Shown: piece after piece, positions 55,017 through 64,000 of the stretch
Layout of the letters: each line of letters opens with the position of its first letter
Position numbering within the stretch: position 1 is the first letter of the stretch
Assembly: GCA_013339895.1 (NCBI GenBank)
Contig: JABACO010000026.1
Coordinates: 186,001-250,000, forward strand
Length of the DNA stretch: 64,000 nucleotides
Origin: Ephydatia muelleri
Lineage: Eukaryota > Porifera > Demospongiae > Spongillida > Spongillidae
Direction: 5' to 3'
Translations under genes and position numbers: made by a program
Notes under the pieces: model-generated
Databases searched by the model: none
What the model was told of the DNA's origin: nothing
Seen by the model: the letters and a program-made list of their open reading frames with translations, nothing else

Positions 55017-57495
55017 GAATGTAAAAAGCCACTGAGATTACCAAGTTGTGACGTTGTTGGGCATAAGACATGCCGGAAGTTGATTCTTTCAGTCCCTGAA
55101 ACGTACAGCTGGAATGATGTGCCTGTCCTGGTATCGAAGCTAAACCATGCGTGCGAAGCTTTTGCTTACAGTACTCAATTAAATAAAGTGTGTGGTACAT
55201 ATGCTAATAAATTCACTTGGCGATAATTGACCACCCTCTTTAGAAGCGCACTACAACAGTCCATGTATGGTAGAAGCGCAGGGCACAAATGTGGCGCTTA
55301 TATCGAGACTAGACTGTAAATCCAATTGCCGATAAATCTGAGCTTCTTAGTTAGAAGCATAAGTAACGCCCCTTTTTCAGGCGTATTTTGTAATAACATC
55401 GTATGACTAGCACATGACAATTTATTCATTGTGCTGCGAAAATGTACCCATCTGATAGCGAGTGTGCATGGCTGTTATCACAAATAGCCACAATCACTAT
55501 CAGATGGGTGGGCTACGCCCAACTAGTAGCAAGGTGGCTCAACCGTCGACTTGCATCTCGCCTTCTATCCACAACCCAAGTCCATGGCTTTATGCAGGGC
55601 TGAACCTCTCCCTGATGAGGGCGAACTCTGGGGCAATTTTATCTAGGTCCTAGATTATGCTATTAGTGCATTAAGGTTACTTGAGTGTACAGATTTATGC
55701 ATTCAGTCGTTGTATCAATAATGTTGAAACCAATGGTGTCATACGAATCTCTCAGACCCTCGCCTCCGCAAATACACAAGGGTGTGGCTACGCCAGACTC
55801 TGCACATATTAACAATCGGCTTACTCAGACACAGGAAAAAAAACGCGTAGAATTACTTTGGAATCATTACGTGATTGAACAGTAGCTTTTGACAGTGATT
55901 TTATTGTTCAATCACACAATGATTTTACAGACGATTTAAAATTCTTTATTAAATCAAAACTTTGATTCGACCCATTTTTTTCCTGTGAGACCAAATTACA
56001 TGAGGATTGGACACGTATACTACCGGGGAAGTCCGGACATGTTATATATCATATCGGCCAGGCAAAACGGGACACAAACGAACGGCGCGCTCACGTGCGG
56101 GAACCACATCGGCCTCTGTTACAACATTTTCTCTACTCGCTGTCGATCGCAGTACCTCGAGTGATATCAGAGCCATTTCGAGATAACATAATTTTATATT
56201 ATACCACATATTATACATGTACAATGGATAAAGTGGATGAGACTATACGATCAGGCTCATGGGATATCATGCTGGTATGATTTGGCTATTACGCGTACTG
56301 GGTGACGCCGCGCGGTCACGTGGTACTTTAGTATTACAAGCATGCATGTATCTCAATGCTGCATATAATGTAACATTTGACAAACCGAAACGTAAAGCGC
56401 CGAGTCGCGGGTAAATTCGATACAGAGAGGAGCGAGAGAGCTGCCTGCATGTGTGTACTAATGGGCAGCGCGCGTGTCGGACTCCTCAATTCGCGGATAT
56501 AAGGCCATGACGATTTGATTTTTCGTTTCACGGACTCCGCCGCTCGAAACTAAAAAAAATAATAATAATAAATTCAAAGCCATTGACCGCGTGACAGGAA
56601 GTTTAATACGAATGGCGTACTTAAGTTGTATAGTAGTTTGTGCCACTACAAAAGAGGTTGTATTCCCTCGGCGTACGTAAATGTGAATGGGAGGAGACGT
56701 TTGGCGGCTTATTTGATCGCACAATGGCAATGTCACGATCGACTGTCGTGAAAACTGAAATCTCTCCCTCAGATCTCGGCGCACATCACATTGTAGACTT
56801 GGATACACCTACCCATGTTTGCCAGCAATTTGGCTGTTACAATGTCCGTTACTGCGTTACTCAAGGATCAGAATGATAAAATAATATTTTAAAAACAAGT
56901 TTGCGGTATACACCAGGGGAAACAGGTTTGTTATCAGCCCGCCGCAGAATTAAATTAACTTTTTTTTTTTTTTTTTTTTTTTGCCGCCGCCGCACACCCG
57001 ACGCCTTATCGGGAATCCGTGAAACGACTTATCAATTCGTCGTGGCCTAATCGAAAAGCATTTGACCCGTGGATATAGCACAACACATACCTCGTGATTT
57101 TCCATGCCAGACAAAATCACACTGCGCAGTGGTTGATGACAGACAGTTGTGTTGATTAGTCCCAGGCAGGGCCGTAGACATTAGGGGTCTGAGATGATAT
57201 CACAGCCAAATTGCGTTACCTGGATCAAACCTGTATACATAGCAGAAGGTATATGTCACCGTATATGGCTCAAAATGTTGACACAGTCTGGTCCATACTA
57301 TGTGGAGCAGTCCTCTGGTGAGACTTGATACACCATACGCTAATCAATATGATGGCGAATTTGGAACAGACTGATAACATACTGTACCAGAAATGCGGTT
57401 TCCCATATAAGGACTTGTTGATAGCTGTTACTGACAATTGTATTCATGTACTTATTTTTGTGCCCAGCATCATCGCCATTATTAGAAATCGATTA
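55017..57495. other. Intergenic, no gene supported
   Basis: Includes a small hairpin at 55448-55508 (cccatctgatag arms) and a T run at 56960-56982. A short frame at 56224 (MDKVDETIRSGSWDIML before GTATGA) looks like a possible 5' exon, but nothing downstream supports it. Confidence 0.4.
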
Positions 57496-58225
57496 TTAAA
57501 GTGTATAATAGACATTATAACAATACATAGTGTTGTTCCAGTCATGCATAAATGTAAGTGTGTCCTCCTGAACAATGTCACGCTCAACATTCCTGATTGA
57601 TGCCCCAGTCTCCTTGAATAGGCGATGAACAAAAGACACAGGTTGTTGTATATTGTTGCCAGCAGTACAGAAGATAGTGGTAGATAGGTCCAGGAGTGGG
57701 CAGTCATATTCATTCACCAGAGGCTGCATGTCCATCAGGTAACGTGAGCTCATGAAAGCCTTGCACCAGGCAATGCACACTGCCATCGTTAAGTTTAAAC
57801 GTGGCCAGCAAGATTCCATACTTCATCTAAAGAAAGAACATACTCCACATAATAGCATTCATGTAAAAATGGGACTTACATTGCACTGTGAAATGACAAG
57901 TTCAACATACTCTCCAGAACTGACCAGAACAGTATTCTGGGACACAACTGACTGATGCTCCAGCACTTTATCAGTAAGCGCAAACATGCCCAGGACAATA
58001 TCATACTGCATGCCACACTGTAGCAAGTGACCAAAGGTGGTGGCATGCTTTCCGGCAGATATAAGTTTTAGTATTGAAATGGTACGTGATGTCCGCATTG
58101 ACTGAGGAGCAAATATACACACTCATCCTTAATATATTAATAAGCACGCACACCCACACACATGCCCAAACATACACACTAAACACATGCCCACACACAT
58201 TCAAACACATACACACATGCCCACA

Positions 58226-58262
<37 letters not shown>

Positions 58263-59160
58263 CACACAAACCTTTCTTGCTACTCCAGGTTGATAAATGG
58301 CCTTGTGTCCAAGCAGCTCTCGCATGGAGATACCACGTACCATGTGTTGTAGTAATGGACATCCTTACATTAGAGTTGAAGGACACAAACCTTTTGAAGG
58401 ACAACATGATGCTAGAATTATAAACAAACCTGAAACTAATTATTTACCTTTCAGCTGAGAAAGATGAACATGGCCCAAATTTGACCATGCTTTCAACAAG
58501 ATGGAGTATGAGGTGTGTCTTCTGCTTATTGAGCAAAGAAGGCATGTGTTGTTTGACAGCGCTCACAAAAGCTTGGCCACACTTTTCCATTCATCCAACA
58601 ACACTGGTTTGAAGAAGTCGCAATATGTGATTCTGAACTCCTAAAGAAACATAGAATAGTCTTACACATTATATGTTGATGGCAATGCTTACCTTGGAAA
58701 ACGCAAGAAGTACTTCCTTTTGCCCATCACTGAGGTACGGACCTAAAATGAATAGTGCCATCTGTGTCCATCCTTTGAAGTCACGTTCTATACAAATGAC
58801 TGACAGTAGTAACAGACACTGCCATGTAGCTTGGTACTAAAACCAGACCTGTTGAAAGCCCTCACCTGAGCCTGGATTTCCCTCTTCTGGTGTGGTGACA
58901 TCTTTGGCATTACATCTTTCAGGATGTGCTTACAAGAACCAAGTAATAAGGTGTGCAAAACTTCAACAGGTATGCTCGCTCCTATGAGAAGGATGTGAAA
59001 AGCTTTAAAACTGTTGTTTAGTACTCAAGGTAGAGGTCAGCAGGTATGTAAAGAAGTGGGTTGTAATCCTCCCGCAATCCAAAGGATTTCCTCAGCTTGA
59101 CCCTATCGGCTTCTGTAAGCAGGGCATTGATTTGAGCAATCTGCTACAATGCCATATCCT
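57496..59160 (-). pseudogene. EnSpm/CACTA-like (Plavaka/Tnp2-type) transposase, 3' half only
   Basis: Exons in minus order match the C-terminal half of the neighbour at 60156-63830: about 59120-58680 (equivalents of LYxPVEVLHTLLLGTCKHIL and the DFKGWAQM region), about 58640-58455 (NKQKTHLILHLVESMVKFGP), about 58400-58270 (HMVRGISMRELLGHKAIYQP), 58085-57880 (ATTFGHLLQCGMQYDIVLGM) and 57819-57496 (NEYDCPLLDLSTTIFCTAGN, WNNTMYCYNVYYTL). The 5' half with zinc finger and first core domain is absent. A CA tract (58140-58260) lies in one intron. It is clearly diverged from its neighbour, so the duplication is old. Possibly a truncated element copy. Confidence 0.6.
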
Positions 59161-59245
59161 GCAGCTTTAAAAAAAGTTACACAGCATGCATTAAGCTAAA
59201 CATAAGACACACACACACACACACACAACACACACACACACACAC

Positions 59246-59290
<45 letters not shown>
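58225..59290. repeat. (CA)n tracts in introns of the transposase paralogue
   Basis: CA runs at about 58140-58262 and 59205-59290. Confidence 0.9.
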
Positions 59291-60155
59291 CAGTCCTTTA
59301 AGTTGTTTTGTTCTAAGGAAAATAGAAAATAGCTCAATAGACTCGCCCTCAACGCTTTAGTTTCCATATTCCATGCATGGTCTCCACAGTAAGCTATTCC
59401 GACCAGTACATCACCTAGCATCGCCTACGGCATCCGCTACAAATAGAATTCTAGTTACAGAATGAGGTAGGGGAACAGAAAGAATGAGGGAGGGGAACAA
59501 ACAGAAGGAGAGAGGGGAACAGATACACACACATAAGTAGTGTTTGCCAACGCATTGACCTATTTCACATGCTACCGGTGCGCTCCAATAAGAATATCTA
59601 CTTACCCAACTCGGCTACGAGGTAGCGCCCATCTCTCCACTGTGTATTCAGGTGAGGATAGCTTTGTCAATACAAACTACTCAATTGCCTCCGTAGTTGC
59701 AGTCAGCGATATAGCTGAGGACGATGCATTTTTTTATCCGCCCGCCGATCTCGAGTCCCAGCAGAACTGTCCAAGTTATACGGAGATGCCACGCGTGCAT
59801 TGGATGTGTTCATATTTCGCTCACATTGATCCGATAAAGCGCTACACAGCCAAATTGCAATTCCTGACTCAAAATGTATACAATATGATCCAAATATGAT
59901 ATCAATATGATACAAAGTATGATATCAATATGTACCAAAGTATGTAGAGTAACAATCTGGCGCAAATTGTTCATACTTCCTGTAGCGGATTTTTGTATCA
60001 ATATGTTACATAATGACTTACATACCGTATCAGATATAGGAGTTCCTCATAAGGCATTGTTTATATAGCTATTCGCATAGTGCTTATAATACATTTTTCC
60101 CAATAAGGTAATGTTTATGTAGTTATCTATATATATGTAATGAATAGATTTCTAA
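59161..60155. other. Spacer between the transposase paralogues
   Basis: Contains the second CA run, a short aggggaacag repeat (59466-59522) and no convincing gene. A 119-residue plus frame (59540-59899) has no recognised motif. Confidence 0.4.
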
Positions 60156-63100
60156 TTAGAGTGCGCAATAAACATTGTAACAATACAGATAATTTTGCCA
60201 ATCATGCTTGAACAACAGTTTGGATTGGATTGAGACCTCTTCTCTTTCAACGTTGTCCACTGCTGTGGTCTCCAGAAACGCACACGAATCACTGCATTCA
60301 TGAACAAGTGACACTGCACGTCTGACATTGCTGCTTGGAGTACAGAAGATTGTTCGGCTAAGTTCAAGAAGAGGGCAGTCATATGAATTCTTAATGGCCT
60401 GCCCATCAGTAGTCTCCAGTTTTTGAAAGCCTTGAACAAGGCAGTGAACACTGCCATCATTACGCTTGAACGTAGCTAGCAAGATACCATACTGCATCTG
60501 AATTTGAGTGAAAATGTATGTTGGAAAAATCTCTTCAAGTCTTACCTCAAACTGTGATGTGACAGCTTCTATGAAGTCCCCAGAATTCACAAGTTTGCGT
60601 TCCTGTGACATAACTGCACCACATTCTGTGACGCGCTCTGTTAGCGTAACGGATCCCAGCACAAGATCATAGTGTATGCCACACTGCAACAAAATGTCTA
60701 GCGTGGTATTTTGCCTTCCAACAGAAACAAGACGCAAGGTGGACAAAGTTCTTAAACACCTTGACACCTAAGTTGGAATAGAATATAAATATGGCTATCC
60801 AAGTCAAGTACTTGCTGTTTACCTTTCGAGGCGCTCCTTGTTGGTAAATTGCTCTGTGCTCATATATTTCCTGCATAGAAGTGCCACATAGCAAGTGTTG
60901 CACAAGTGGCATTGAGTAGATATGCTTTAGGTCAATGCCACACCTACATTTAGAAATATTCAATGTGGAATTAAAGAATATAAATTCACTGTGTACCTTT
61001 CATTCGCACCCACACCATCAGAACAGATGTAGCGCAAATGTTGCAATGTGGAAAACCGTTGAGCTATGTCCCTACTAGGAGCCAATCTGTTGCCAAATAT
61101 GTTATATGTCCGAACATTGGCATTAAACGACTCAAATCTGTGAAAAGATTTATCTAAACAGATTTCATGACACCTTCAATATACCTTCCTTTCTGCACTG
61201 AAAGCTGAAGATGGACCAAACTGAACCATGCAATCCACAAGATGGAGGAGAAGGTGTGTTTTTTGCTTATCTAGTAGAGTTGGCATGTGACGCTTGGCTG
61301 AATCAACAAATGCATGACAAACATTCCTGCATGAATCAGCAGATGAAGCTTTAAAGATGTCGCAATAGGCGATCTGAAACACCTGCATTGAAAATTTGCA
61401 AAGCTTAACTTATACACATGTAGATGTTCATAAGGATACTAACCTTCGTAAATGCAAGCAGAACTTCAGAGTCTCCTTCATTCAAATATGGACCCAGTAT
61501 AAATTAACACATCTGGGCCCATCCTTTGAAGTCACGACCTACAAAGGATTGATAGTACTGGCATACATTGCCATACATCTTAGTATTAAACCCGGATGTG
61601 TTGAATGCCCTTATTCTGGCAAGGATCTCTCTCTTCTGCTGTGCTGAAAACTTTGGCATTAGTATTTTCAGAATGTGCTTGCACGTCCCCAACAATAATG
61701 TGTGCAAAACTTCCACAGGTGTGCTTCTGTATAGAAAAATACAAGTACACACCTATACTAATGAAGTTTCCTTACTCGTAGAGGTCAGCAGGCATGGTAA
61801 GAAGTGGATTATCATCCTCTCTTAATCCAACAGCTTTTCTTTGTTCCACTCTCTCACTTTCAGTACGTTGTGCAAGGATATCTGTTATCTGTTGTAATGC
61901 AATAGCCTTTGTACGCTTGACATAAACCATATCAGGACTTTCTGTCCTGCTAGTCTGAGATAAAATTTATGACTTTAATTTATTACACATTCAATGCACA
62001 CACAGGTACACTGTACTCACCATACAAATACGGCAAAACTTTATTGCTGCACTCCCAAGGTGGTTCAAAAGTTCAGAAGCTCGTGGATTGTCACAGACAA
62101 TACACAGTAAAGGAGCTAGCACTAAGACCATCTCCTGGTACAACGCATCAAACACAAATGTTCCTTCAGTTTCTAACATTGTCAATTCTTGTGCAATTGG
62201 TCCTCCTAGATCAATGGGGGATACTTTGTCAGAGCAGCACACAAAATGGATGTTATCGCGTCGGGTATTATGAGAACGTGGAAGCCCAGCCAAAGAAAGG
62301 TACCAAGACTCAAATTTATGCCACTTCTTTGACTTGTTACCACTGGTGTCATCGCTAAAAAGAATAAGTGGTAACATTAGAATTCTTTTTCCAGCTGCCT
62401 TGACTTTTAGTGGATGTTGAGAAAAGTAAGCCGCTGTTTCCTTTTTAAGGGACACAGACACATTACTTATACTTGAACACAATACAAGAAAGCATACCTC
62501 AAGATCCATTCTAACAAAGCCTGAATCTGTAGATGCCATTCGAACAATTTGGCGTGGAGGAGTAGCTAAACAAATAATATCAGCAAGTGTAACAACTGCC
62601 TTTTCATGCAATATTGCACTGTCTAGGGCCATATGTGTAACTGTAGTTGTGGGCACCATTTGCTGGAACTGTTCAACATTGAGAAGTGGTTCAATTTCAG
62701 TGAGCACATCCTTGCAATTCCCCTACAGAACGTATTTATTCTATTTACTCATTTTATTAAACCATACATTTCCTAACCTTATAAAAGAATTTTGTCACAA
62801 CACCAGTGGCAATTCCAAGTATAGGATGAAAAAAACTCACACAATCTCTTAGAAATATTGAGGTTCCATCAAGCAGTTTAACCATTGGTGAAAGGAAACG
62901 TGGATTGTTACACCAAGCTTGTGCATGGTATATCTCACTAAAACGTGAAATTTAAATAACTCGTGCACAACAGCAGTAAGTATTAATGGCTTACGTGAAT
63001 GAGTTCTGGCCACACACTGGATACCTGAACAGATTTGTAGAAACATCCAAACGACCTAGGCATTGACGTATTATAGATGTCAATGAAATTGAGTAAAAAG

Positions 63101-63830
63101 GTATTCCTTCGGCAGTAGCATGCTGGAACAAATGAAAGCATGTAATTTTTGAATATTTATCCCATGTTTTTGTACCCGCATAGGTGGTTCCATGTTTGGT
63201 AGTTTGAAAGCTTTAACACTGGCAAGACTGGGAACTGTCATGTCAAGTTGCTTAAGAATAAACCACACAAATGAGAGGGTTTTTTCACCCTATGTACACA
63301 GATATAAATAAAAAACACTGTAAAAAATGTACCCTCACCATTGGATGTGGAGAATTCACTAAGATAAAGAGTAATGCAAATAGCTTTGATGGAAATGGGC
63401 TGTAGCTACCAACATTTTCTCTATCAAGATCCTCAAAATGGTCCTCCAGACTGAAAGCACCATCATCATCACCATCACCACCATCATCCACATCATCATC
63501 ACCATCACCATCATCCATATGTAAAACGTCTTCATGATCATCAGAGAATTCAGCACAAACGTCATCACTCAGTATGCTGTCAGTGACAAGGTCATCATCA
63601 GGAAACTATCAAATAGGTAGATATAAGGTGACACAAATGTACAGAGAAAATAGGCCTACCTCATGACTTCGTTCTGCATCAGGTGTACAAGTAGATTGCC
63701 AAAAGCGCGACTCTTCTACTCTTCTTTGATGAGAGATACTTTCAAGATGCTTTTTATACTTCGATGGGTACAAGAAACTCAAGGCGCAAGGTTCACAACG
63801 AAAACCTAAATGGGTGATCAAAGTAAACAT
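60156..63830 (-). CDS. EnSpm/CACTA-like (Plavaka/Tnp2-type) transposase gene
   Basis: Multi-exon minus gene. In order: 63830-63660 C2H2 zinc finger (FRCEPCALSFLYPSKYKKHL then H); 63605-63340 acidic stretch and FPSKLFALLFILVNSPHPM; 63292-63170 FVWFILKQLDMTVPSLASVK; 62940-62780 EIYHAQAWCNNPRFLSPMVK and LRDCVSFFHPILGIATGVV; 62722-62500 and 62450-62020 with LILFSDDTSGNKSKKWHKFE, SWYLSLAGLPRSHNTRRDNI, CDNPRASELLNHLG and CRICM, the Tnp2-like core; 61775-61505 VEVLHTLLLGTCKHILKILM and FVGRDFKGWAQM; 61450-61180; 60955-60830; and 60767-60156, the C-terminal domain ending YCYNVYCAL. The D-rich core and CxxC pattern recall EnSpm/Plavaka transposases; no inverted ends are visible. A domesticated gene is an alternative. 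The gene may begin beyond the window. Confidence 0.6.
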
Positions 63831-64000
63831 AAGTTAAGTTTTGCTTCGATCCCCACACCATAAACATGTTACCGCCCGACCCGCGGCCAGCGGTGCATGT
63901 TTTCCCATCCTTTACGGGAGCAATTGAATGCCTTCCCTTAGTCCTTAAGCCAGTTTATCTACTCTTAGTGATTGCCACGAATGCAAATACTTACGCTTTG

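Noticed and set aside
56224-56280. Short frame MDKVDETIRSGSWDIML before GTATGA
   Set aside because: Could be a 5' exon, but no downstream exon supports it.
59540-59899. 119-residue plus frame between transposase paralogues
   Set aside because: No recognisable motif; surrounding sequence looks noncoding.
1-64000. tRNA and rRNA genes
   Set aside because: No cloverleaf-like A/B box pairs or rRNA-like blocks were noticed by eye. A tRNAscan-SE and Rfam search would be decisive.

Overview
This window is eukaryotic, almost certainly metazoan. It has GT-AG introns, coding exons far apart, long dinucleotide arrays, and very many transposable elements of animal type. A 7TM receptor, a multidomain LRAT-like protein and a MALSU1-like fragment point to an early-branching animal. 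A demosponge is my best guess, but that is inference and no species can be named from the window.

Layout. (1) 1-6087: a huge inverted structure, CA-rich on the left and TG-rich on the right, closed by inverted ~430-bp unique sequences. (2) 6776-7338: a degraded MALSU1/RsfS-like fragment. (3) 7829-12460: a minus-strand Gypsy LTR element with 5-bp target duplications, internally deleted, holding a hAT-like element (9212-10879) that itself holds a MITE (9327-10177). (4) 12.9-19 kb: coiled-coil exon relics and an intron-bearing minus-strand integrase gene of GIN/Ginger type, with a 1.5-kb terminal-inverted-repeat element in one intron and a possible BEN-domain fragment upstream. (5) 21725-22574: a second, nearly identical copy of the MITE. 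(6) 23554-30053: a complete Mutator-like (MULE) transposon with a 9-bp target duplication, minisatellite inverted ends, a SWIM-bearing transposase and a cysteine-protease-like C-terminal part, with two further elements nested in introns. (7) 30622-31590: an intact single-exon 7TM receptor, with a broken duplicate at 34326-35405. (8) 36.5-39.3 kb: minisatellites and a 1.2-kb pyrimidine tract beside a possible fibronectin type III exon. (9) 40311-44341: a three-exon gene for a ~1,120-residue protein with seven LRAT-like domains, only the last keeping the catalytic NCEH motif, followed by a glycine-zipper membrane region. (10) 44420-49588: a young plus-strand Gypsy element with damaged reverse transcriptase and integrase active sites. 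(11) 50951-55016: a complete Harbinger/ISL2EU-like transposon with perfect 86-bp terminal inverted repeats and two convergent genes (SWIM-YqaJ-PHD protein and DDE transposase). (12) 57.5-63.8 kb: two tandem minus-strand genes resembling EnSpm/CACTA (Plavaka/Tnp2-like) transposases, the first lacking its 5' half.

Host genes that look intact are few: the 7TM receptor and the LRAT-repeat gene. Most of the remaining coding sequence belongs to mobile elements. Frameshifts are common even in young elements, so some may be sequencing or assembly indels; this limits every pseudogene call here. Exon limits were set by eye from splice signals and reading-frame continuity.
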